Assembly: GCA_019749915.1 (NCBI GenBank)
Contig: JAIEPE010000019.1
Span: forward strand, 1-64,000
Length of the DNA: 64,000 nt
Direction: 5' to 3'
DNA from: Alphaproteobacteria bacterium
GTDB lineage: Bacteria; Pseudomonadota; Alphaproteobacteria; UBA9655
Part shown: positions 18,001 to 26,215 of the stretch, in pieces
How the letters are laid out: the number at the start of each line of letters is the position of its first letter
Position numbering within the stretch: position 1 is the stretch's first letter
Notes under the pieces: generated by a model
What the model was told of the DNA's origin: nothing
The model's input: only the letters and a program-made list of their open reading frames with translations
The model's database searches: none
Program-made: the position numbers and the translations under genes

Positions 18001-18354
18001 AACTATGGCAAAGATAATGTTAAAACTATGCAGGTTTTAAGAGATTTAGGTCAAGTTTATCTTTTAGAAGGCCAAGTGGACACTGCAGAAGACTTGATTA
18101 ATAAAGCTTTAAGCATACTTCAGCGGAGTAACCATCTTGAAAGTTATAAGTGTTTAGAAATTTTATCAGATTTATATTATAAAAAATCTATACAAGTGGA
18201 AAATAAAGAAGATATAAAACAATTTCAAAATTTTAAAAAGAAAGCTCTCCTTTACTTAAAACAAAGTCTAAAAGTTGCTAACACTTACTTTCCAGAGAAT
18301 TCTCCTCACATAATCAGGATTCACGATAAGCTTAAAAATCTTAACAAAAAATAA
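15049..18354 (+). CDS. NLR-like protein 1: LuxR-type HTH, hydrophobic segment, NB-ARC-like NTPase, TPR array
   Basis: An 1101-residue protein. Residues 19-80 form a LuxR/GerE HTH (KLSKREIDIISCILNGRSAKG, KTVEVHTYNVMKKL). Residues 294-310 are a hydrophobic segment (KWFLVALLLVCGGVLV). Residues 374-382 are a P-loop (GMGGAGKTT), followed by a Walker B-like WFLLYDNVE (458-466) and IIITTRD (487-493), the order seen in NB-ARC/STAND ATPases. From about 700 to the end are repeated 40-42-residue TPR units of kinesin-light-chain type (GNYNKAKELLEKSL, GNYEKAKRLFEESF, GEYEKARKIVEYSL). STAND proteins switch on when the repeat domain senses a ligand; here the output would be DNA binding (inference). Its first half is nearly identical to the next gene. 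Confidence 0.88.
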   Translation: MQENGLTFPQEIYFAQLTSLNGIKLSKREIDIISCILNGRSAKGIAHLLSIAPKTVEVHTYNVMKKLSCSSREGLISLAEKSDKLLLLKRYYLRLLSHLAFEQSLKNISKLGSHEEKSCVIICWKKEETIALLSQIRAHLELAGVKTSFEVRENGESSLDLTSKKRSSYCTLYALSKEWARGKEKLLSFFKKLTSPSSHILFLVMDKETLSYLSPSIEGDRYINFAGKENYYFSIFTVLKRLFPQRNFDPLIEEFKKKHQLMTHSSEVTSPLRPSTLQKGSIVSHLMKYLKQGKWFLVALLLVCGGVLVNQGLQKEKELIEANDQHPEISREDIVRSDLNLPSERVLLKRSELMGQIDDRLKGDSGIQTIALIGMGGAGKTTLARHYVHQQKANVVWEINAETYESLQESFNHLAQALAKTEEDQKKLRELQGLKDSIEREERVVLFVKERLKSLSNWFLLYDNVEHFTDIQNHFPQDVATWGQGKIIITTRDDNIRNHTHVNNVVHIGELSSDQKQILFAKIMNHGRNTPLISSQLKEIKAYLDHIPSFPLDVSTAAYYIKATNIPYGAYLKNLAEYNKDFSDVQENLLKEVGDYPKTRYGIITLSLQHLINTDENFKDLLLFISILDSQNIPRKLLEDYKNSVIVDSFIYHLKKHSLIIDHNNDSNIFIHRSTQKICLSYLVNLLNLEKDTTSIQLLSKTLESYISNAIDRDEYSVMELLVSHCEKFLSHSHILPNSIKGAITGELGAINYNLGKDLKAKQLLEESLIALNKYDKQSYGRIARFMAYLGSVHGFLGNHMIARELLEKSLVIYQEKLPESYDKAAWALIKLGMIHGRVGNYNKAKELLEKSLVVNRKYFPINQFNIAQASTHLGIVYSTLGNYEKAKRLFEESFIIYKKQFGATHPNSLWNLVYLGNIYKELGEYEKARKIVEYSLGGYEKQFSENSPNIAWILIDLGNIYANLGNYERAKHLLQRSLMIHENNYGKDNVKTMQVLRDLGQVYLLEGQVDTAEDLINKALSILQRSNHLESYKCLEILSDLYYKKSIQVENKEDIKQFQNFKKKALLYLKQSLKVANTYFPENSPHIIRIHDKLKNLNKK

Positions 18355-18501
18355 AAATTTTAAGACTCTCCTAAATAACGAATCTCCTTGAAAAGAATTT
18401 TTTGAGATATCCATAAAGTTGACCTGAGTGACATACCTAGGTAACAATGCTTAGCTATCTGTGAGTGAAGAATTTAAAGATGGGAAAAGAAGAAAAAACT
18501 T

Positions 18502-21500
18502 ATGCAAGAAAATGGTCTTACTTTTCCTCAAGAAATTTATTTTGCGCACTTGACATCTCTCAATGGTATTAAACTCTCTAAAAGAGAGGTAGATATTATC
18601 TCCTGTATTCTTAATGGACGCTCTGCTAAAGGGATTGCTCATCTTTTATCTATTGCTCCTAAAACAGTAGAAGTTCACACTTATAACGTGATGAAGAAAT
18701 TAAGTTGTTCTTCACGGGAAAGCCTTATCTCCCTCGCTGAAAAGTCGGATAAGCTACTTCTTTTGAAGAGATATTATCTCAGATTATTGAGTCATCTAGC
18801 CTTCGAGCAAAGTCTGAAAAATATTTCCAAGTTAGGTAGCCATGAAGAAAAGAGTTGTGTAATTATTTGTTGGAAAAAAGAGGAGACGATTGCTCTTCTT
18901 TCGCAGATAAGAGCTCATTTAGAATTAGCAGGCGTTAAAACTTCTTTTGAGGTTAGAGAAAATGGAGAATCTTCGTTAGATTTAACCTCTAAAAAACGAT
19001 CATCCTATTGTACCCTCTATGCTCTTTCTAAGGAGTGGGCAAGGGGAAAAGAAAAACTCCTCTCCTTTTTTAAAAAATTAACTTCTCCCTCATCTCATAT
19101 TCTTTTCCTTGTCATGGATAAAGAAACACTAAGTTATCTCTCCCCCTCCATAGAGGGAGATAGATATATAAATTTTGCAGGGAAAGAAAACTATTATTTT
19201 TCTATTTTTACCGTTTTGAAGAGGCTGTTTCCTCAGAGAAACTTTGATCCTCTTATAGAGGAATTTAAGAAAAAACATCAGCTTATGACTCATTCATCTG
19301 AAGTAACCTCTCCTTTACGTCCATCAACTCTTCAAAAGGGATCCATTGTTTCTCATTTGATGAAATATCTAAAACAAGGAAAATGGTTTCTAGTTGCTCT
19401 GTTGCTTGTTTGTGGTGGAGTTCTTGTTAATCAAGGTTTGCAAAAAGAGAAAGAGCTCATAGAAGCTAACGACCAACACCCTGAAATATCACGAGAAGAC
19501 ATAGTTCGTTCTGATCTTAATCTTCCCAGTGAGAGAGTCCTGTTAAAGCGATCTGAGCTTATGGGTCAGATAGATGATAGGTTAAAGGGTGATTCTGGGA
19601 TTCAAACGATAGCTCTTATAGGGATGGGGGGAGCAGGAAAAACGACTCTTGCGCGTCACTATGTTCATCAGCAAAAAGCAAACGTTGTTTGGGAAATTAA
19701 TGCTGAAACCTATGAAAGCCTTCAAGAATCATTTAATCATTTAGCGCAAGCTCTTGCAAAGACGGAAGAAGATCAAAAAAAGTTAAGAGAACTGCAGGGA
19801 TTAAAGGACTCTATAGAAAGAGAAGAGAGAGTGGTTTTGTTTGTTAAAGAGCGACTTAAAAGTCTTTCAAATTGGTTTCTTCTCTATGATAACGTTGAGC
19901 ATTTTACGGACATTCAAAATCATTTTCCCCAAGATGTAGCAACGTGGGGCCAAGGGAAGATCATTATTACAACTCGCAATAGCCATATTCAAAACAATAA
20001 ACATGTTAACTTTAGTCTTTCCGTTGGGGAACTTAATCCGGCACAAAAATTGGATCTTTTTACTTATATTATGAGCAATGGAAGTACGTCTTTCTTTACC
20101 CCTCAACAAACGGAAGAAACAAAAACGTTTTTAGAAAACATTCCTTCTTTTCCCTTGGATGTTTCTATCGCAGCGTATTATTTGAAAACTTCTAATATTT
20201 CTTACGACCAATATTTAAAAAATTTAGCTAAGTACAATAAGAATTTTGAAAATTTCCAGAAAGACATTTTAAAAGAAGCCGGAGATTATATAAAAACCCG
20301 CTATAATATTATTACTTTATCTTTGCAGCAGTTAATAGCATCACATAAAGATTTCAAAGATCTTTTGCTTTTTATAAGCCTTATTGATTCTCAAAATATT
20401 CCTAGGGATTTATTAAACACCTATAAAGATCAAACAACCGTAGACAATTTTATTCACCATTTAAAAAGGTATTCTCTTATTACACATGAGTCCTCTCCTT
20501 CTGCAATCTCTACCTTTTCTATCCATCGTAGTACTCAGGAAATTATTCTCGCATGTCTCATAAGAGAATTAAACTTAGTAAAAAATAAGCAACTCCTTAA
20601 CTTAATAATTATAAGTTTGGAAAAGTATATCGATCAAGCGATCGAACAGTATGATTTTATGAAAATAAAACTTTTTGTTGGTCACTGCGAAACTTTTTTA
20701 AGGCATAAGAATTTATTAGATGAAACTACTAAAATAATTATAAGCGGAGAATTAGGGTATATTTATTATTTCTTATCTAAAAGAGATCCCATTCCTTTAC
20801 TTGAAAATACGATTATTAATTTAAAAAAAACTGACCTTATACATACTCACTTTATGGCTAGGATATTATCATATTTAGGAATTTGCTATTGGGGTAGAGG
20901 CGATTTTGAAAAATCAGAAGGTTTACTAAAAGAAAGTCTTAGAATTTACAAAAAATATTCTGAAAAAGATTTTAATAAAGTTAGTAGAGTACTAACATAT
21001 CTGGGGATCCTTTATTCAGATAAAGGTGATCAAGAAAAAGCAAAAAACTTATTTGAGCAGAGCCTTAGTCTTTATAAAAGTCATAATTTCGAAAATGGGA
21101 TGGGATGCGCTTTTACATTAGCACAACTCGGAAACATACAAAGAAAATTAGGAAATTATAAAAAAGCTAAAAGCTTTTTTGAAAAAAGCCTTTCTATTTA
21201 CGAAGAGAATTCTGTTCATGATCACAATGATGCTGGATGGGCTCAAGCAATGTTAGGATGGGTTTATTCAGACTGTGGAGATTTTGAAGCAGCTAAGGAT
21301 CTTCTTGAAAAAACGCTTACGATTTATAAAAAGCATTTTCCTGAAGATTCATTGAATGTAGGTTGGGCTTTGCGTAATTTGGGCGAATCATATGGTGATT
21401 TGAACAATCTTGAGAAAGCACTAAATCTTCTAAGAAAAAGTTTGGAGATATTTAAAAGTCATCTTGGAAGCGATAATATAAAAATAAAGTGGATTCTCTT

Positions 21501-21918
21501 TGAGATAGGAAAAATCTATAAAAAAATGGGAGCCACAGAAAAAGCCAAAGAAATTTTAAAAGATTGTCTAATAGCCTATGAAGATAATTATGGTAAAAAT
21601 AGTATTGAAGTGGGTGCCGTGTTGTTCAGTTTAGGAGAAGTTTACCTTCTTGAAAATAATTTAGAAACCTCTGAAAAATTGCTTAAAAAAGCTTTGGACA
21701 TGTATCAGAAGAAAAACCATCCTCATATGTACGCAATTTTAGAAGATTTATCTGAAGTGTATATGAAAAAATCTAAACAAATAGGAAATAAGCAAGAGTC
21801 TCAATTTTTTGAAAAAAAGGCTGTTAATTATTTAAAACAAGCGCTACAAATCGTCAAAACTCGCTTTCCGGAAAATTCTCCTCATGCTACAAGAATTCAA
21901 TCCAAACTTGAAAAGTAA
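18502..21918 (+). CDS. NLR-like protein 2: tandem paralogue with divergent TPR domain
   Basis: An 1138-residue protein with the same layout as its upstream neighbour: LuxR-type HTH (about 19-80), hydrophobic segment (294-310), P-loop (374-382), Walker B-like WFLLYDNVE, then TPR units from about 700 (GDFEKSEGLLKESL, GDQEKAKNLFEQSL, GNYKKAKSFFEKSL, GDFEAAKDLLEKTL). Apart from a few substitutions in the first 230 bases, 18502-19978 matches 15049-16525 with no differences seen by eye from about base 230 onward. After IIITTR the two proteins diverge abruptly, keeping only the common fold. The 147-base gap to the previous stop has no obvious terminator, so co-transcription is possible. The pair looks like a shared signalling half fitted with different sensors. 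Confidence 0.88.
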   Translation: MQENGLTFPQEIYFAHLTSLNGIKLSKREVDIISCILNGRSAKGIAHLLSIAPKTVEVHTYNVMKKLSCSSRESLISLAEKSDKLLLLKRYYLRLLSHLAFEQSLKNISKLGSHEEKSCVIICWKKEETIALLSQIRAHLELAGVKTSFEVRENGESSLDLTSKKRSSYCTLYALSKEWARGKEKLLSFFKKLTSPSSHILFLVMDKETLSYLSPSIEGDRYINFAGKENYYFSIFTVLKRLFPQRNFDPLIEEFKKKHQLMTHSSEVTSPLRPSTLQKGSIVSHLMKYLKQGKWFLVALLLVCGGVLVNQGLQKEKELIEANDQHPEISREDIVRSDLNLPSERVLLKRSELMGQIDDRLKGDSGIQTIALIGMGGAGKTTLARHYVHQQKANVVWEINAETYESLQESFNHLAQALAKTEEDQKKLRELQGLKDSIEREERVVLFVKERLKSLSNWFLLYDNVEHFTDIQNHFPQDVATWGQGKIIITTRNSHIQNNKHVNFSLSVGELNPAQKLDLFTYIMSNGSTSFFTPQQTEETKTFLENIPSFPLDVSIAAYYLKTSNISYDQYLKNLAKYNKNFENFQKDILKEAGDYIKTRYNIITLSLQQLIASHKDFKDLLLFISLIDSQNIPRDLLNTYKDQTTVDNFIHHLKRYSLITHESSPSAISTFSIHRSTQEIILACLIRELNLVKNKQLLNLIIISLEKYIDQAIEQYDFMKIKLFVGHCETFLRHKNLLDETTKIIISGELGYIYYFLSKRDPIPLLENTIINLKKTDLIHTHFMARILSYLGICYWGRGDFEKSEGLLKESLRIYKKYSEKDFNKVSRVLTYLGILYSDKGDQEKAKNLFEQSLSLYKSHNFENGMGCAFTLAQLGNIQRKLGNYKKAKSFFEKSLSIYEENSVHDHNDAGWAQAMLGWVYSDCGDFEAAKDLLEKTLTIYKKHFPEDSLNVGWALRNLGESYGDLNNLEKALNLLRKSLEIFKSHLGSDNIKIKWILFEIGKIYKKMGATEKAKEILKDCLIAYEDNYGKNSIEVGAVLFSLGEVYLLENNLETSEKLLKKALDMYQKKNHPHMYAILEDLSEVYMKKSKQIGNKQESQFFEKKAVNYLKQALQIVKTRFPENSPHATRIQSKLEK

Positions 21919-21979
21919 CTCCTTCTTCCATTAAAACAATAATTTATGCTACCATCGCTTCCTAAAATGGGAGACAAAT

Positions 21980-23338
21980 ATGAATATCCAATTCATTGGG
22001 GCGACGGGGACGGTTACGGGGTCCAAATATTTACTTAACGCCGAAGGACAGAAAATCCTTGTGGATTGTGGTCTCTTCCAGGGATTGAAGGAACTTAGGC
22101 TCCGCAATTGGGCTTCACTCCCCTTGAATCCCGCAGAAATAAAGTGTGTTTTCCTCACCCATGCCCACATTGATCATACGGGCTATGTCCCTCTTCTTGT
22201 TAAGAATGGATTCAGGGGAAAAATATATTGTAGCCATGGCACGCTAGAACTTTGCAAGATTCTTTTGCCTGACAGTGGTTATTTACAAGAAGAAGATGCT
22301 AACTTTGCTAATCGCCATGGGTTTTCGAAACATAAACCCGCCCTACCTTTGTATACACTTAAGGAGGCGGAAGAATCGCTAAAATACTTCCACCCCTTGG
22401 ATTTTGATGCGCCTTACGAATTAGGGAAGGATCTTAGCTTTACCCTGTTTCCTGCAGGACATATCCTTGGAGCATCCATGATTCAAGTGAAAGATAAAGA
22501 GCGAACCCTCCTTTTTACAGGAGATTTAGGACGGCCCAATGATTTGATCATGAAGCCCCCGAGGACTGTTGAGAAAACGGATTATCTTGTTTTGGAATCA
22601 ACCTATGGAGATCGGATCCATGGGGCTGAAGATCCTAAAGATGAAATTGCAAAAGTTATTAACCGAACAGCCGCGAGGGGAGGGGTTACCATTATTCCTT
22701 CTTTTGCTGTAGGAAGAGCTCAGGCCGTTTTATACATTGTTGATCAGCTTAAACATGAAAAGAAAATTCCGGATATTCCCGTTTATTTAGATAGCCCCAT
22801 GGCTCGAGATGCTACTGATCTTTATTGTGCTTTTGGCGATGAGCACCGTTTATCAACAAAGGAATGTACCTTAATGTGTCGTGTGGCCAAGGTTATCAAT
22901 ACCCAAGATGAATCTAAGGCTCTTGATGAAAAACAAATTCCAAAAATTATTGTGACAGCAAGTGGCATGGCTACCGGTGGACGGGTTGTTCATCATTTGA
23001 AGGCTTTTGTTTTTGATCTAAGAAACACAGTGCTTTTTGTGGGATATCAGGCGGCAGGAACGCGAGGGGAGGCCATGGTGAACGGTGTGGAGCGTATCAA
23101 AATGCATGGAGAAATGTTCCCTGTGCATGCTGAAATTGTGAAACTAGACTCCCTTTCAGCTCATGCAGATTCGGAAGAGATTATGGCATGGCTTAAAAAT
23201 TTCAAACACGCGCCTAAAGAAGTTTTCTTAACCCATGGAGAGCCTTCCCAAGCTGAAGCTCTTCGATCAAAAATAACAGATAAATTTAAATGGAAATGCC
23301 GCATTCCTCAATATCTGGAACGGGTTGACTTGAAATGA
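21980..23338 (+). CDS. Metallo-beta-lactamase/beta-CASP RNA-processing nuclease
   Basis: A 452-residue protein with the zinc-binding HAHIDH (residues 61-66), the further metal-ligand motifs FPAGHILGA and FTGDLGR, and the beta-CASP features TASGMATGGR and SAHADSEE. This is the mRNA 3'-end-processing nuclease family (bacterial relatives of CPSF-73 that cleave RNA). GGGAGACAAAT precedes the ATG. It is the first gene of a three-gene operon whose coding regions overlap; the next start lies inside its stop codon. Substrate in bacteria is uncertain; RNA is the family expectation. Confidence 0.93.
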   Translation: MNIQFIGATGTVTGSKYLLNAEGQKILVDCGLFQGLKELRLRNWASLPLNPAEIKCVFLTHAHIDHTGYVPLLVKNGFRGKIYCSHGTLELCKILLPDSGYLQEEDANFANRHGFSKHKPALPLYTLKEAEESLKYFHPLDFDAPYELGKDLSFTLFPAGHILGASMIQVKDKERTLLFTGDLGRPNDLIMKPPRTVEKTDYLVLESTYGDRIHGAEDPKDEIAKVINRTAARGGVTIIPSFAVGRAQAVLYIVDQLKHEKKIPDIPVYLDSPMARDATDLYCAFGDEHRLSTKECTLMCRVAKVINTQDESKALDEKQIPKIIVTASGMATGGRVVHHLKAFVFDLRNTVLFVGYQAAGTRGEAMVNGVERIKMHGEMFPVHAEIVKLDSLSAHADSEEIMAWLKNFKHAPKEVFLTHGEPSQAEALRSKITDKFKWKCRIPQYLERVDLK

Positions 23339-24858
23339 AAAAAAACAAAAATACACCCCTTACTTCTGTGACATCCTTGAACCTGCAGGTGAAGAAGTTG
23401 GGAATTGATACACGCAATCACTTGGTGGCCTTTATTAGTGGAGAGTGTAGCATCTGTAAGTCGGCAGGTTTTCGCTCGGAAGCACGAATTCACATCGAAA
23501 ATGGGGGAGCGCCCATTATTGCTACCCTCTACGTGACTTCCGCCTCTTGGCTGAAACCCGGTGAAATTGGCCTTTCTGATAGTGCGTGGGAAAAATTAAA
23601 ACCTAAGGAAGGGCAAAATTTAGTTGTCACCTTAGCTGAAGCTCTTGATTCTTTTGCCTCCGTGCGGGCTAAATTGCATGGGAAAACGCTGACAGAAATT
23701 GAATTGAATGCCATTATTCAAGATATGAGCCAGGGAAAGTATTCGGACATTCAAATGTCGGCTTTTGTTGCGGCATCAGCAGATTTAAATCAAAAAGAAA
23801 CTACTTATCTTACAAAAGCGATGACGGCTTCTGGTCGCGTTTTAAAATGGTCTCGCTTTCCTATCGTTGATAAACATTGTGTTGGTGGATTGCCAGGGAA
23901 TCGGACAACGATGATCCTTGTCCCTATTATAGCGGCCTTTGGGTTGACTATTCCCAAAACCTCCTCTCGAGCCATTACCTCACCTGCAGGGACGGCAGAT
24001 ACTATGGAAGTTTTTGCGCCTGTTGCTCTGACATTAGAACAAATGAGGACGGTCGTTGATAAGGAGGGAGGGTGTGTTATTTTAGGAGGGGCCGTAGATT
24101 TGAGTCCTGTGGATGATGAACTTGTTCAAATTGAAAGAGCTCTAGATTTGGACAGTCATAGTCAACTTATTGCCTCAGTTCTTTCCAAAAAGATGGCGGC
24201 AGGCTCAACCCATGTTTTAATTGATATTCCTGTGGGACCCACTGCTAAAATACGTTCAAAAGATGAAGCAGATATACTTCAAACTCTTTTCATGGCCGTG
24301 GGTAAAGAAATTGGTTTAGCTCTTGAAGTTGTTCAAACAGATGGTACGCAGCCGATTGGCCGCGGTATTGGTCCAACCCTTGAAGCACGGGATGTTTTAT
24401 CAGTTTTAAAATGTGAAAAAGAGGCACCCCAAGATTTAAGAGATCGAGCTTTGTTTCTTGCAGGAAAGCTTTTAGAGCTTTGTGGTGGGGTGCCTTCAGA
24501 GCAGGGGGGTGTAGAGGCCCAACGTATTTTGGAAGATGGGAGGGCCCTTAAAAAGTTTCAAGCCATTTGCAACGCTCAGGGAGGATATCATGAGCCGATT
24601 CTTGGATCCTTCAAGCATGAGATTTTTGCGACAGAAGAGGGGACCGTTTTGTCTATAGATAATCGCCGTTTGGCGCGCATCGCCAAGCTTGCCGGTGCTC
24701 CTGATTCTCCCAAAGCCGGGGTAGATCTCCATGTTTCTTTAAACGTGTTTGTACATAAAGAGCAGCCTCTATTTACGATCTATGCTGAATCTCCTGGTGA
24801 ATTAAGCTATGCTCTGCACTATCTTCATTCGCACCACGACATTATTTTGATTGGATAA
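23335..24858 (+). CDS. Thymidine phosphorylase family protein (long, AMP-phosphorylase-like form)
   Basis: A 507-residue protein with an N-terminal extension of about 90 residues before the catalytic body, as in the long thymidine/AMP phosphorylase subfamily. Signature blocks are DKHCVGGLPGNRTT, SSRAITSPAGTADTMEV and the C-terminal domain with KLAGAPDSPKAG. It would catalyse phosphorolysis of a nucleoside or nucleotide to a free base and a phosphorylated sugar. Its ATG overlaps the previous stop (ATGA), and its end overlaps or abuts the PRPP-synthetase-family gene, so the three products probably act together. Pyrimidine nucleoside versus AMP as substrate cannot be decided from the sequence. 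Confidence 0.9.
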   Translation: MKKNKNTPLTSVTSLNLQVKKLGIDTRNHLVAFISGECSICKSAGFRSEARIHIENGGAPIIATLYVTSASWLKPGEIGLSDSAWEKLKPKEGQNLVVTLAEALDSFASVRAKLHGKTLTEIELNAIIQDMSQGKYSDIQMSAFVAASADLNQKETTYLTKAMTASGRVLKWSRFPIVDKHCVGGLPGNRTTMILVPIIAAFGLTIPKTSSRAITSPAGTADTMEVFAPVALTLEQMRTVVDKEGGCVILGGAVDLSPVDDELVQIERALDLDSHSQLIASVLSKKMAAGSTHVLIDIPVGPTAKIRSKDEADILQTLFMAVGKEIGLALEVVQTDGTQPIGRGIGPTLEARDVLSVLKCEKEAPQDLRDRALFLAGKLLELCGGVPSEQGGVEAQRILEDGRALKKFQAICNAQGGYHEPILGSFKHEIFATEEGTVLSIDNRRLARIAKLAGAPDSPKAGVDLHVSLNVFVHKEQPLFTIYAESPGELSYALHYLHSHHDIILIG

Positions 24859-24862
24859 ATAT

Positions 24863-25735
24863 GTGAACCAGCCAATTCTCTTTAATTTTCCAAAAGCTTC
24901 ATCTATTGGACAGCATCTTCAAGAAAAATTAAATGCAGAGGAAGGACACTTTATTTTGCATCCTTTTCCTGATGGGGAGAGCTATCTTCGCATCGAAAGT
25001 GATGTCAAGGGAAGGGAAGTTCTTATTAATGCAACTCTGTTTCAACCTAATCCTTGGATTTTGGATCTTCTCTTTTTGGTGGATACCCTTCGGACTTTAG
25101 GAGCAAAAAACATCAAACTCATTGCACCGTATCTTTCGTATATGCGCCAAGATAAAGTCTTTCAAGACGGGGAAGCATTAACTTCAAAAACCTTTTCCCA
25201 TCTACTTTCAGCTTATTTTGATGCTTTGATAACAGTCGATCCTCACCTCCATCGTTACCATTGTTTGAGTGAGATTTATACCCTATCTACAACTGTATTG
25301 CGGTCAGCTCCTCTTATTTCAAAGTGGATTCTTGAAAACGTTAAGCATCCTTTTCTGATTGGGCCTGATGAGGAAAGTCGCCAATGGGTTCAAGAAGTAG
25401 CAGGCGATCTTCCTTTTATTGTGCTTCAGAAGGAGCGTAATTCTCAGGGTCATGTCGCTATTACTTGGCCCTCCTTTGAGGGGGCAGAGGGCAAAACCCC
25501 CGTTTTTGTGGATGATATTATTTCTTCTGGAGGCACCATGCTTTTGGCCATAGAGCAAGCTAAAGCTTTGGGATTAAAGTCTCCTGTGATTGTGGCCATT
25601 CATCCTATCTTTGCAAATGATTCTTACGAAAAACTGCAAGCCTCAGGTGTTTTAAAGATTGTGACCTGCAACTCCATTCCTCATCCATCAAATGGAATTG
25701 ATATAGCGCCGTTGATTGCATCAGTTCTTAGCTAA
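24863..25735 (+). CDS. Ribose-phosphate pyrophosphokinase (PRPP synthetase) family protein
   Basis: A 291-residue protein starting at GTG (MNQPILFNFP), with GGAT 8 bases upstream; a TTG at 24851 is an alternative that would overlap the previous gene. Motifs are FPDGESYLRI near the N-terminus, the catalytic-flexible-loop region, DPHLHRY and the PRPP-binding FVDDIISSGGT. It is slightly shorter than class I PRPP synthetases (about 310 residues). In this operon with a phosphorylase it may convert the released ribose phosphate to PRPP, or work in reverse in salvage (inference). No standard prs gene is otherwise in the window. Confidence 0.88.
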   Translation: MNQPILFNFPKASSIGQHLQEKLNAEEGHFILHPFPDGESYLRIESDVKGREVLINATLFQPNPWILDLLFLVDTLRTLGAKNIKLIAPYLSYMRQDKVFQDGEALTSKTFSHLLSAYFDALITVDPHLHRYHCLSEIYTLSTTVLRSAPLISKWILENVKHPFLIGPDEESRQWVQEVAGDLPFIVLQKERNSQGHVAITWPSFEGAEGKTPVFVDDIISSGGTMLLAIEQAKALGLKSPVIVAIHPIFANDSYEKLQASGVLKIVTCNSIPHPSNGIDIAPLIASVLS

Positions 25736-25751
25736 AACATGGAAGATGTTA

Positions 25752-26033
25752 ATGGTAAGAAAAAGTTATTGTATTTTTATTTTTACATTCGCTTTAATAA
25801 AAGTGGATCCCGTTTTTTCAGCTAATAATGATGAGTCGTCTTGTATTGAAGATAGTGTAGAAGAAGGACCATATGTTGGTGTTTTGTACGTTGTACCAAA
25901 ACAAGTGATTAAAATTAGTGTTATTAAAGAAAAAAATACTGGAAAACCTACTGCGCTTAAAATGCCTCCTAAAAAAAGAGGTGCAAGTTGTTTTTTCTTG
26001 AGAAAACGAAAAGGCCTTAACGATAGAAAATAA
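25752..26033 (+). CDS. Small exported protein of unknown function
   Basis: A 93-residue protein with a clear signal peptide (MVRKSYCIFIFTFALIKV, likely cleavage after VFSA). I choose the ATG at 25752 because GGAAG lies 7 bases upstream; longer frames from 25716 would bury the signal. The mature part is short, acidic at first, then lysine-rich with a Cys near the end (RGASCFFLRKRK). No family is recognised. It follows the phosphoribosyl operon closely but is probably independent in function. Confidence 0.6.
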   Translation: MVRKSYCIFIFTFALIKVDPVFSANNDESSCIEDSVEEGPYVGVLYVVPKQVIKISVIKEKNTGKPTALKMPPKKRGASCFFLRKRKGLNDRK

Positions 26034-26083
26034 CGGCTCCATTCTTATTCCTTGACCTTCTAAAATTCCTATGCTTTGCTTAA

Positions 26084-26112
26084 AGCGTCTCGGAAAGAGG
26101 CGTTAACTTTTT
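26084..26112 (+). terminator. Possible weak terminator
   Basis: AGCGTCTC/GAGGCGTT (26084-26091 and 26097-26104) forms an 8-bp stem with two G-U pairs, followed by TTTTT after AAC. It could end the operon starting at 21980 together with the small exported protein. Confidence 0.35.
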
Positions 26113-26215
26113 ATAAAAGGAGATTTGCTATGATTAACATATTACGACTTCGACTTACGAGCTTGGAATTAAAACGACACTATTTTTCACAAGTTATGTA
26201 TAAGGATTATAAACA

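Noticed and set aside
26034-26215. Riboswitch upstream of the substrate-binding protein
   Set aside because: No conserved aptamer pattern was recognisable; only a weak terminator-like hairpin is present.
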